From: Parastagonospora avenae f. sp. tritici 18332-5
Taxonomy: Eukaryota; Ascomycota; Dothideomycetes; Pleosporales; Phaeosphaeriaceae
Assembly: GCA_022559985.1 (NCBI GenBank)
Contig: JAFJTR010000101.1
Location: 38,353 to 102,352 of the forward strand
Length of the DNA stretch: 64,000 bases
Direction: 5' to 3'
The position numbers were made by a program, and so were the translations under genes. Shown here piece by piece: positions 47,275-56,771 of this stretch. The notes beneath the pieces were generated by a model. That model had not been told where the DNA came from and did not search any database. It was given only the letters and a program-made list of their open reading frames with translations. Each line of letters begins with the position of its first letter. Positions within the stretch are counted from its first letter, which is position 1.

Positions 47275-47556
47275 GCATATGATGGGGTTAGACAGGTGTG
47301 GAATTTGCGATGGTAGACATAGTCGGCAACCAATACATTCACATTGCTGGTTTTCTTGAATGCGTTGTGATCGTTAGATGCGGACGGTGACGTGATCTCG
47401 CGATTGTCCTGCTAGTTATCGAGACTAGATTGGATTAGTCAGCAGTGCCAATCGTCCCGAGGTCCGCAACAAGGACAACTGGATGATGGTAGCATACCTG
47501 GTACACAACCCTCACCGCGCGCAAGCCGCCCCGTCGCTTGCACCAGCTCGTCCAGC

Positions 47557-48606
47557 ATGCAGGGCTTCAACATGGGGCGGTACTACCCGCCCGACGCTTC
47601 AAATCCACCCACGTTCAATGCGTCATCGCATCCACTCGGCAAACGAGCGAACAAAATATCCCAAGGCATCCTCACCGTGCGCTTCGAGCTCCCCTTCGCG
47701 GTATGGTGCGACCACTGCAGTCCTGCTGCCATCGTTGGCCAAGGTGTCCGCTTCAACGCCGAGAAGAAGAAAGTCGGCAACTACTACAGCACGCCGATAT
47801 GGAGTTTCAGGATGAAGCACAGCGCGTGCGGCGGATGGTGGGAGATCAGGACCGACCCGAAGAACGCCGCTTACGTTGTTGTCGAGGGTGCGAAGAAAAG
47901 GGACTATGGGCCGGAAGACAATGGCGCGGAAGCCCAGGGCGACCTGAAGTTCTTGACGGAGGAGGAAAAGGCGCGGCGGCGGGATGATGCGTTTGCGAAC
48001 CTTGAGGGCAAGATGGAAGACAAAGTCACGGACAAGAAGAACAGGGAACGCGTGGAAGAGCTGTACGATCAGAGTGAGGTCTGGAAGGACCCTTACGACA
48101 ACAACGCGCGCTTGCGCAGGGGGTTCCGAGAGAAGAGAAAGGTGTTGAAGAGAGAACACCGACAAAAAACAAGCATGCAAGACAAGTTCAGTCTCGGCCT
48201 CGATATTGCGGACGAGACCGAAGCGGATCGCATGCGTGCGCGCAACATCGAGTTTGGCGGTCCTGATGCGGATGACCTGGACCAGAGCGCATGGAAGCCT
48301 CTTTTCGACGACAACAACATAACGGAGACATGTGCTTCTGTCAAACGATTCACAAAGCCGAAGTCTGGAATCACGGCAGAGAAGAATCGGCAAGCGTTGC
48401 AGCAAGCTTTGATCGGCAATACAAAGGCTGTAATCGACCCTTTCTTGACGAGCAGTAAGAGCGCAAAGTCGAAACCGACCCCGACCCCGATGTTCAGCGC
48501 GCTGAAGAGGAAACGGGACTCAGCCGAGGATGCGGCTACGTCGAGAGATGTACCGGCGACAAGGACTTGCCATACAGCGCTGCTGGTACAGTACGATTCT
48601 GATTGA
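47557..48606 (+). CDS. saf4: CWC16-family splicing factor Saf4/CCDC130-like (YJU2B)
   Basis: Intronless gene of 349 aa starting MQGFNMGRYYPPDAS, the exact type of start seen in CCDC130/Saf4. The conserved core has GILTVRFELPFAVWC, GVRFNAEKKKVGNYYSTPIW and EIRTDPKNAAYVVVEGA. Of the two zinc-binding pairs, the first is CDHC; the second is HSAC, with His in place of the expected first Cys. The second half is charged and coiled (LEGKMEDKVTDKKNRERVEE, RGFREKRKVLKREHRQK) and ends in a Lys/Arg-rich nuclear-type stretch. The family binds the spliceosome near the branch-site helix and is distinct from essential Yju2. An upstream plus-strand frame at 47483 overlaps in another frame and is spurious. Confidence 0.9.
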   Translation: MQGFNMGRYYPPDASNPPTFNASSHPLGKRANKISQGILTVRFELPFAVWCDHCSPAAIVGQGVRFNAEKKKVGNYYSTPIWSFRMKHSACGGWWEIRTDPKNAAYVVVEGAKKRDYGPEDNGAEAQGDLKFLTEEEKARRRDDAFANLEGKMEDKVTDKKNRERVEELYDQSEVWKDPYDNNARLRRGFREKRKVLKREHRQKTSMQDKFSLGLDIADETEADRMRARNIEFGGPDADDLDQSAWKPLFDDNNITETCASVKRFTKPKSGITAEKNRQALQQALIGNTKAVIDPFLTSSKSAKSKPTPTPMFSALKRKRDSAEDAATSRDVPATRTCHTALLVQYDSD

Positions 48607-49343
48607 GCTTTGCACGACACACTTTATTGTTACAGGCGTTCGGATTACTTCGCGATTGATACCCCCGGTTTAGCTTTCACTCGAATGAAACTTCAATGCC
48701 CTTACACCTGCCACATTTAGAGTGTTGGTAGCCAGATTGTCACAAAGACAACGTACACGCTACAGAAATGGTATCCGAGATGCGAAGAGCATAGCAAGTG
48801 GGATTCTTGGGAGGTAAACTATCTAATTCTGACAGCTGTAGTGTCTTTTCTATCGACCATGCGCGCGAATCAGTCCTCGATATCGAGGGTGCAACGGCGC
48901 TGACAAGGCGCCTATCTGAGCAGGCCATGACCGAGGGAGACAGCTCTTTGCTGGCATGTAGTGTGTTATCGCTGCAGGCATGTACCAGGCTGAAGGCTGA
49001 TCACGGACGCGGTGATTGGACATACCTTCCGCCACTGTTTACAGATGTGCAATCGTTGTGCGTCACGCATAACTTTGATGATAGCATGTATGCATATCTA
49101 CATGTGGCTAAAGTTGTTCTCGAAGTCTGTCTTGAGGTATGAGGCAAGGCTCTGCGCCGCCGGCGTCCCCGCACCGGTGAGCTTTGTCATTGTTCGCCTT
49201 TGGCGGTTCTTTTGTGATCGACACGATGACAGTAGACAGGCTTTCGCCAGACTCACGCCAACAATCCTACAACTGAAGGTCTATCAACATCTACGTTCTG
49301 CCCGGACGCCTTTGCACCACTGTCGCCACCACTGGCCTTGAAG
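48607..49343. other. Intergenic, 3' flank of saf4
   Basis: 737 bases with no family-like coding sequence on either strand. Small frames at 48798-49142 and 49012-49341 are not supported. Confidence 0.45.
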
Positions 49344-49855
49344 ACGATGACTTCAACGAACCTAGATGTATTAGCCAGGACGCTCGACCTCGTCAAAGTC
49401 ATCGCAGAGGCCTCTGGTCCTCTTGCTGCGGAGCTCTTCGAATGGGTTGGGAGACAACGACTCAGCAAGGTCGAGGTATAATGGACGCTTGAATTTTGCC
49501 CGGGCATCGCAGACCCAACCGATGAAGGCACGACAATCCTCGACGCTATGGTGGGGAGAATTGCAAAGCCAACCTCAATTCGCGACATTGAGCTCATTTT
49601 GCCGAATTCTCTTGGGAGATCGGTCATGGCCGACCCTCAGCTCACTTGGTGTGCGACCAGCGTCGCAGTTCTACCGAAGGATCGGATCATGATCTACACC
49701 TGGCGCACGCTTTCCGAACTGCTTGTGTGTTCAAGATTGGGCGACGGAGACAACCGCAGGTCACCCTATAGAATGTGTCGCGGTTTGCGTGTCTCTTGCC
49801 TCATGGGCAACCCGCGCCTCACCTTCGGCGAGAGGCGACTCCCCATTCTGCACTA
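49344..49855 (+). pseudogene. Possible degenerate gene fragment, one in-frame stop
   Basis: From ATG 49344 one frame stays open for ~170 codons except for one TAA at about 49480. Before it: LDVLARTLDLVKVIAEASGP; after it: ADPTDEGTTILDAMVGRIAK and IRDIELILPNSLGRSV. The composition looks protein-like (helical, alternating hydrophobic), which is why it is listed, but I do not recognise a family. The region lies between conserved genes and the transposon tract. It may be a decayed gene or chance. Confidence 0.3.
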
Positions 49856-50721
49856 GCGCTGCTTACAGCCACCTATAGCTACACACAATACAACCTCAGT
49901 TCAATACTCAATTCCTTGCGCACTGCTTGCACTCACTGCGACATTTTCTCTCAACGCTCAGGTAAACCTTAACGTAACTAATTTATGAGCAACCCCAACC
50001 AATTCCTTTACCATCGAAGTGCTAGATGCCTTCACAGACAAATTCCAAGATAGTTGGCACGTTACTCTCAAATCGCAGCTTGTTGGTTGCTCTTGGTTTC
50101 GGGCCACCGTACGTACGTGACGAGCACGTGACCACGTGTGTAGCCCGTGCCGTGGGGTGGGATTCAGTTCGTACGCGAGCTGCAGCCTACCTCCTAAGAA
50201 TCAATGAATTATCTACCTCAAATCGTTGCAACGACCGTTACTTGATTCAACCTCACCTTTGCCGTATCAACACAGCTCGATATCGCCGAGGGTGTTAATG
50301 GATGCAGGATTCCCTAGGGTCGAGGAATCTAGAGTAATTAGCTAAAGAGATACTGTGATTTAATTGAAGAGCAAAATAGCCCTTAGAGGTATGCGATATT
50401 GATGATCTAGAAGGGTACAGAATCTGGGTGTTGTCCCTGCTACCAACCCTTGCTCGCTGGTCAGCCGTGATGAGAGGGGTCCAAAACCAGGCCTGAGCTT
50501 GGTAGACAACGCACTGGGCATTGAATGACATCAGACGTCTCTTCCAAAGCAGTAGTCTTCTGAAATATCATCCTTGGAGTTTCGTGGTGCTGTTGTTTAG
50601 TCAGACTTCATTATTTAAAACTCACTAGCAAATTTCTGAGTCGTGTCGAACTGCACCATGTTCCGAAGGAAACATCTCAAACCCTCATTAATCTCCTACA
50701 AAATCACTGGGGCACAACAGA
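49856..50721. other. Intergenic region leading into the transposon tract
   Basis: 866 bases. Contains a cluster of ACGT/CACGTG words at ~50106-50142 (TACGTACGTGACGAGCACGT then ACCACGTG). No gene recognised. The last five bases (50717-50721, ACAGA) are the left target duplication of the LTR. Confidence 0.4.
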
Positions 50722-50875
50722 TGTAAGCCCAGGGTACTTTGTACGGTCACGTGGACTAGCCACCAGCCAATCAGCCCACTACTCTATGTATATAGGCCTT
50801 CATCACAGACCTCTCGGTCATCAGAACAGAATACACCTTACATTACACTTTGTCTCCTGCTCCTGACTGCTTGCA
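50722..50875 (+). mobile_element. Solo LTR, copy 1 (154 bp, 5-bp target duplication)
   Basis: Starts TGTAAGCCCAGG and ends TGCTTGCA, the TG...CA ends of an LTR with an inverted TGTAAGC/GCTTGCA pair. It is flanked by ACAGA at 50717-50721 and 50876-50880, a 5-bp target duplication. A second copy of the same length lies at 56125-56278 in the same orientation, differing at about 14 positions. Inside are CCAATCA and TATGTATATA, a CCAAT box and TATA-like element placed as in an LTR promoter. No gag or pol lies next to it, so it is a solo LTR left by recombination. Confidence 0.75.
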
Positions 50876-50954
50876 ACAGAAAAAAACGATAGTTGACATA
50901 GAGACTGTCAATCAGCAACCTTTGACAATTACATTCGAGGCAAGGCAAAAGACG

Positions 50955-51461
50955 ATGCAAGCAGCTAATAGTATGCCTACTCTAAATTTGTCTCAAATTG
51001 TCAAGGGAAAAATATGGGGACATGGTCAACTAAGGCAGAATTTATTGTGTCTACAGGAAAAAGACAAGGCTGCTTTGTATCTTTACGAAGCAGTCGCTGG
51101 TGTAGCTGCTGCCCTAGAAGAAGCACTTCTCGACTTTGACAACCTCAACCTAGACCTTGAGAACGACGCTGAGCTGCGACACTTTCCAGCTTTGTCCAAA
51201 GTCCTTAATGCTCCATCAACTCCCAAGATGGATGGCGCAGATAGCGTGGAGAACCACAGCTTCGAAATGGTAGTCGAAGCAGATTGTAAGGGGCTGTGCA
51301 AAGGTTGCCGATGCCTGGTAACAAGATTCTATTCCATGAAGAAGCTACCCTATGCTCGTGTTGAGTTCACATATGTCTGGTACTGCTGTTCGAGAAGCTT
51401 CCAGAGGTTCCTAGAAGCATCGACGAAGCACCGAGGGTTCCACCGCGGAACACTACACTGA
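50955..51461 (+). CDS. Small coiled-coil protein, unit 1 of a degenerate family
   Basis: An open frame of 168 aa from ATG 50955 (the frame also runs upstream into the LTR without an ATG). It contains MPTLNLSQIVKGKIWGHGQL, a heptad-like NLLCLQEKDKAALYLYEAVA, LEEALLDFDNLNLDLENDAE and a Cys-rich LCKGCRCLVTRF. Parts of it recur at 51733-51881 and 52036-52182, so it is one member of a tandem family. Function unknown. It may be expressed from the adjacent LTR or be a non-functional relic; codon reading is open but the C-terminal 60 residues look like read-through into other DNA. Confidence 0.4.
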   Translation: MQAANSMPTLNLSQIVKGKIWGHGQLRQNLLCLQEKDKAALYLYEAVAGVAAALEEALLDFDNLNLDLENDAELRHFPALSKVLNAPSTPKMDGADSVENHSFEMVVEADCKGLCKGCRCLVTRFYSMKKLPYARVEFTYVWYCCSRSFQRFLEASTKHRGFHRGTLH

Positions 51462-51732
51462 TTAGGCTCTAGTGTCCGTACATAGCAATCCTCATTATCA
51501 CGTGAGCTGCTAATGTATAGGCCTGCAGGTCTGTGCGCGGCAGAACTGTATATGAACGCGTTTGTACGATAGATAGAACATCACCAATCTGCAACAATAT
51601 ACACTCGTAACTTGATCAACCCCACCGTACAATATTGTACACCCACTTACTGCAACTATCGCGCTGCAGACGAAGTGCTACTAACATCTAGCCTATTACA
51701 CAGATCAAAAAGGAATTCAGACAGCTGAAAGG

Positions 51733-52182
51733 ATGCCTGCGGCAAGCTTATCGGAAATGATTGAAGGTGGGACACAACATAACATACAGCTGGAGCAAGA
51801 GCTAGCATATCTAGAGAAGAAGCTTAGAGCTGTTAAGTGCCTTTGCAAAGAGATAGGATCTGTGGTCGATATCCTCAAATAAGCGCTTCGCAATTTTAAT
51901 GGCCTCAAAGCAAACACTGGCTACGACGCTGACAGTCCACCGGTCCCAACCGCGGTTGAAGCAGAGATCGCAAAGAGAAACGGCTCAAAAATGGCAATTG
52001 AGGCAAGTCGAGCAAGGATACAAGCAGATAAGAGGATGCCTAAGCCCGACTTGTCGCAGATGATCAAAGAACTAACACAGCAGATCATTGATTTACAGCA
52101 AGAGCTGGCGTGTTTAGAAGGGAAGTATAGAGCTGCTGAGTATCCATATGAAGAGGTTTGTCTTGTGCTTGTAAGGGGCTGA
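51733..52182 (+). pseudogene. Tandem coiled-coil units 2 and 3, broken by one stop
   Basis: One frame runs from ATG 51733 to TGA 52180-52182 with a single TAA at ~51880. Unit 2 reads MPAASLSEMIEGGTQHNIQL, EQELAYLEKKLRAVK, then stop, then ALRNFNGLKANTGYDAD. Unit 3 begins at ATG 52036 (MPKPDLSQMIKELTQQIIDL, QQELACLEGKYRAAEYPYEE). Units 2 and 3 are 303 nt apart, i.e. 101 codons, and both resemble the frame at 50955. The linker MAIEASRARIQADKR before unit 3 matches ITFEARQKTMQAANS before unit 1. This is a decayed tandem repeat of one coiled-coil module. Confidence 0.5.
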
Positions 52183-54153
52183 AGCCTTGATTGTTGTACC
52201 TTGGCCTGTAGCCTTCGGTGGAATCTTCGGCGCTCTTCGGTGCATTGACAAGAACTTCGGAGAATCCTTAAGAACTCTGGTGAAGCTTCTCGAAGCATGA
52301 CAACTTACGTATATTACATGCGTCTTGCCCTCAGATAGCTTTCTTCTCCATCGAATTCATCACTGTTTACCTTGCACTTATGGTCAATCCATCGCACCCT
52401 TACAGTGCTCATTAGTCTCCAGAGTGCGCTTCTCAACTTTGGTAGGCTCAGCACAAACAAAGGACATGACAAAGAAGATCACGAAATCACTACTAAGTAA
52501 AGTTGTTGTTTTTAGTCCATTGACAGTCTATGTAACTTGCTGTAGCACTGAGAAATTGTGCGTCTCGACGACTCCCGTTCTAACTTAAGTTATACTGTAT
52601 TAATTGCTTCCTTTGACTCAATGCAGCGATTTCCTCCAAGTAGGCTGAATTTCCAAGCCTCACCAACTTCATCTTCAGTTGACGCAGAAACGGTGAGGAA
52701 GCGATAGTGCACCGCTAGCATTCAGGACGCTTGTATTGGGTGAGCTCGACAGGGACTCGTGGTTTGTCGCACACACCACGAATCGACTACGTCCGGAGAG
52801 ATGGAGTTATGTACGGCCCAAACAAGCACGATCGAAGCAGTGCGCTCACATATAACTCGAGGCAAGCACAATCGATGAGGGTAGAATGACGCAAGCGACC
52901 CCTGGCTTCAGACGACCCACGGACGGCGTAGCTCGGTAGGCAAGTTGAAGAACAACTTGGTTTTGGAGGCTCATATCATGCCAATACTTGGCAGCAGCAC
53001 CTACGGGTCGATTCCTCCACGAGATACACTGCTTGTCCTTGACAGCATCTCAATCGTTGCCGATCCACCCCAGGCGCCTCGTGCGTGTCACACCATCACG
53101 ACACCTGTTTGCACACACAAAACTAGCCTGCTTGCGCTAGAGTGCTCCCTCTCACCGGTCGCCAAGAAAAAAACAAGAAACGGGCGAAGGAAGGAACCAG
53201 CGCCATGCAAGGAGGCCGTGTCAGGACAAGGACAATACACCTGCGCGCACTGGGAGAGGCTGATATAAAGACGGGCAAGTCTCGGGCTGTCGGGCATCAA
53301 TGCATTAATAAGAGTGCTCGTGTGAAAGGCTACCATGGACTCAATATGAAACGGCATTATCTGGGCTGCGTGCCGCCATGACCATGGATTTGGAAGCCAG
53401 CTAGGAGCGCCCAGGCAAATAGAGCAATGCTTGACCCCACTACACTCTCGTTTAATTTCTGTGCCATCGCTTGCCTCACATCTCTGAAGGAATAGGGACC
53501 GACCATTCTTAGAACTATAACAGCCAATCAGCGATCACTCGATAATGCCCCCTTGCCGATCACTCTATGATGGCCCCTCGGGTTGCTAGTTAGCCAATCA
53601 GCGTCATTCGACAATGCCCCCGGCCGTGGGGCATTATCGAGGGGGTTCATATGGATAGGGCTGGGTCGAGGTCGCGCCCTGGGATAGTGAAAGCCCTAGA
53701 GCAATAGTGGTGGAATGAGTCGGTGCCCATCCGCCTGACAAGTCGGTACCCCCCTGTAGGTGGTTTTGGTGACCCTGACGCTATACCTCAATAGTGCGAG
53801 TCGGTACCCAACTCGCGCGTCCTATCGGTTAGGCAACATGTTGCAGTGTGGAAAATGCAGTCTAATCAAAGTATTGTGTATTGTTGTGTTGTCTTGTTCT
53901 GCTCGTCTGCATCCCAGAAGGGACCAGAACAGGGTCTGTTTACATGACGTATCTATGATACAGCTAAGGTAAGAGATACTCAATAAGTGAGGAAGTAGCA
54001 CCAGAACACCAGCACTTGGTCTGCTTCTCCTCATAACCGCAACAGAACACCATGTGCTCAATCTTAAGAATGAGGCTGTACAACGCCACACAATAGCTCA
54101 ATACTGATAAGAACGTAGTGTTGCAGTAACTAGATGCTTGTGATCAACTTGTA
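52183..54153. other. Intergenic, short hairpins and repeated motifs, no gene
   Basis: About 2 kb. Between 53520 and 53640 AGCCAATCAGCG occurs twice, CGATAATGCCCC and CGACAATGCCCC occur once each, and GGGGCATTATCG at 53628-53639 forms a hairpin with the latter. AGTCGGT(A/G)CCC occurs three times between 53717 and 53809. These look like ends or debris of small non-autonomous elements. No protein-coding gene recognised; frames at 52325-52588 and 52945-53381 lack family features. Confidence 0.45.
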
Positions 54154-56124
54154 CTATCTAAATTTTTGCGGAAGGTTGACGTTGCGCCCTCGCGATGTGA
54201 CCTTTGGTGGAGCAGCTGATGGCGGAGATGCAACTGCATCGCGAGCTCCATACTCCAACGCTCGTTTTTGACGCTGGTACTTAGAGGAGGGCGCTCGGGA
54301 GGCCTTCCGCTTGCGTTGTTGAGTTTGTCGAATAGTTTTTTTCTGGTGTTGGGCTTCAACTTTACGCGCGCGTTCAGCTGCTTTCTCAGCTCGCTCAAGC
54401 TCCCTCATCTCCTTGAGCCTCTGCCTCTCCACACGCTTCTCCTCGAGCTCAACTTGACGCTGTAGTTGAGCCTCCTCACGCTGCTTCTTGGCCTGTGCTT
54501 TTTGAAGTTTCCTCTCTATCTCATCCCGCTCTCATACTGCTTCTCTAGCTTCAGCCTCACGCGTCTTGCAAGGAGACCAGAAGATAGAACCACCGTAATA
54601 CTCCTGGCGCTGTTGAAGGTCAAGGGCTTTGCCCTTCTTGTTATGCTTCTTCTTGTGCTGAAGAGCCTCCTTTAAGCCCTCATTCTCATGCTTGAAATGT
54701 TCATTCTGCACAGAGAGATGGTGAACGCTTGAACGCAGCTTTCTTGCCTCATACTGATGGCTATTATAGACCACAACTCGGAATAACTGATCAAGCTTTC
54801 TCCAATCATTGTCAGAGAGCCCTGATGATGAGCTTCTCTCAGCTTCTGGCGTGCTGGCAAATCTACGAAGGATATCGTTGGCATCCATCGGCCAGATCCT
54901 AGTAGCTTCGAAGGCCTTCAATATGAGGTTCTACGTGAAGGAGGATATCCAGGCGCTCCAGAAGAGTGGGAAAAAGTCTCCTTTCTTGATTGGAATGAGG
55001 CCTTGAGCCTTATGGAGATGTTTGGTGAGCGCGTTAGAGTAGGCTTAAGAGAGTGGCTTGAACAGCACTACATCGAGCGGCTGGAGCGTGTGAGTCGAAT
55101 GGGGAGGAAGAATCATGAGAAGGATCCTATGGCGATCGCAGTAGCTGATAAACTCCATGGTGAGATGAGATCCACGGCCATCAAGGATGAGTAAATGTTG
55201 GATGTGGGAGCACAGTGTAGATATGAAGGAGGAAGAAGGTTGTTGTATTGAGAGAGCGAGAGAGAGCGATTATATACACAACCAGATGAGTAATCAAGTG
55301 ACTAACAGAGTCACGTGAGATACAGTTCACAGTGTACCGTGTGAACTGAGGTGCCAGGCTGACAAGTAATCTCCATCTACCTGATCGCTGCTTTGTACAG
55401 CGATCAAACACCTGCTCAAGCCAAGCTAGGCCTACGTCATCGTTTGACCAGCCTGATGAAGATGATGAGATAAAGACCTCATGCTCTCCTGCCTTAATAT
55501 CCTCCACCCAACTTGATCTTATAGCTCCTTTTGCAGCTGCGTAGACAAGGGCTGGAGGCAGCGAGCTCCCATCAGCGCAGCAGCAGGCCAGGAGTGTCAG
55601 AAACTCGCGTGATCCATCCTGAAGAGATGCTCGGACCTCCTTCTTCTCCCATTAACGCCTGCTGAATATCCTCTTGCTTCTGCCTATTAAGCCAATCAAG
55701 AAGCCCTTCTCATCTATATTGTATATATCTCGGGCCTCTAGGTGGTATTGGGTGATCTTTCGATGCAGCAGCTCGAAATAAAATCTATACTTTGACTCAG
55801 AGTCAGCCAGGTGGCGCGTTCGATCCATGGCGGTAGTCCAGTTTGAGATGAGATCGAGTTTGTGTCGGTTGATGAAGCGAGTAACCCAGCTCTCGCTGAG
55901 CTGCTGATGGGATACTTCTGATGAGAAATTCCTGATTATCTCCGTCGTAGGAAGAAGGCCTTGCTTGGTAAGCTTAGTGATATACCGTACAAGCTCTAGC
56001 TCTTGATATGGCGCGAGGGATTGTTTGTCGGCTGTACAGTCGGATCTCGAGCGTGAAAAGCCTCTGTGTCTCCGGCTCAACGCACTCCTCAATACGTTAT
56101 ACTTATCAGCATATTGCTAGTATA
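54154..56124 (-). pseudogene. pogo/Fot-type DDE transposase, broken and interrupted
   Basis: Minus-strand remains of one transposase. The N-terminal part (56124 down to ~55378) has YNVLRSALSRRHRG (HTH), LAPYQELELVRYITKLTKQG (CENP-B-type HTH), NIDEKGFLIG with the first catalytic Asp, and SSSGWSNDDVGLAWLEQVFD, all in one frame with one TAA at 55652. The C-terminal part (~54935 down to 54154) starts KAFEATRIWPMD, continues with LSVQNEHFKHENEGLKEALQ and a long charged coil, has one TGA at 54532, and ends SRGRNVNLPQKFR. The second and third catalytic Asp regions are missing, replaced by the insert at ~54935-55377. The extreme N-terminus is cut off at the LTR copy at 56125. Confidence 0.8.
54935..55377 (+). 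mobile_element. Insert inside the pogo transposase, with ORF end and palindromes
   Basis: About 440 bases separate the two transposase parts. On the plus strand an open frame ends at TAA 55192-55194 and reads EWEKVSFLDWNEALSLMEMF, REWLEQHYIERLERVSRMGR and ADKLHGEMRSTAIKDE; I do not recognise it. Right after the stop is TGTTGGATGTGGGAGC, which could be an LTR start, then GAGAGAGCGAGAGAGAGCG and a TATA-like TATATAC. A 9-bp-arm palindrome CAGTTCACA...TGTGAACTG lies at 55323-55348. Edges are approximate, set by where transposase resemblance stops. It may be the 3' end of another element. Confidence 0.45.
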
Positions 56125-56278
56125 TGTAAGCCCAGGTTACCTTGTATGGTCACGTGGACTAGCCACCAGCCAATCAGCCCACCACTCTATGTATATAAGC
56201 CTTCATCACAGACCTCTCGGTCATGAGAACACAATACACCTTACATAATACTTCATCTCCTGCTCCCAACTGCTTACA
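56125..56278 (+). mobile_element. LTR copy 2 (154 bp)
   Basis: Begins TGTAAGCCCAGG and ends TGCTTACA, a perfect 7-bp inverted pair TGTAAGC/GCTTACA. It has the same length as the copy at 50722-50875 and matches it at about 140 of 154 positions. Flanks are GTATA on the left and GGGTG on the right, so no target duplication remains. It replaces the N-terminal codons of the pogo transposase. Same internal CCAATCA and TATGTATATA as copy 1. Confidence 0.65.
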
Positions 56279-56771
56279 GGGTGTTTCAGTGTTTTAGTGT
56301 TCGGCGTGCGCGCTGCGCACGGGCACGTTAGGTGAGCGTCTATATCATGCTTATAATACACTAGCTATTGAAACAAGGTCCCTCTAGTAGTATGACTACC
56401 ATAGATAACCGAGTAGGAGGGACAAGGCGTGGTGGCTGCAACGTATTGTATTGACCTTCATATCAGGTGTCACAGACTCAGACTGTTGTGGTGAGTGCCA
56501 TTGCCCACCGGGCAGTGCCTGCCACACCATCACATCATGTGACTTACCCTGGCCTGAACCCAGATATTCTCAACACTAGCCTTATTAATGCACGAAGCTA
56601 GAGAATCCTAAGCAGAACCACACGGCCAGATACAAGCCCTAGACAAGCTATGTTTTCGCGTACTGCGGTCGACGTTGCTCGATATTCTGGCGGAAGCCAT
56701 AGAAGCCGTTGCTGATTGCGCAATATCCACTGATCCTGCACTTGAACGTAGAAGAACTGCGGCTGCGGCCT
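56279..56771. other. Flank of LTR copy 2, possible pogo terminal region
   Basis: 493 bases. GCGTGCGCGCTGCGCACG at ~56306-56323 is an imperfect palindrome; with the following GGGCACGTTAGGTGAGCG it resembles the GC-rich ends of fungal pogo-type elements and is placed where the transposase 5' end would be. The rest, up to the NLR relic, has no gene. Confidence 0.4.

Noticed and set aside
50722..56278. The two 154-bp LTRs as ends of one 5.5-kb retrotransposon
   Set aside because: Copy 1 has its own target duplication on both sides, the DNA between holds no gag-pol, and the right flank of copy 2 does not repeat ACAGA.
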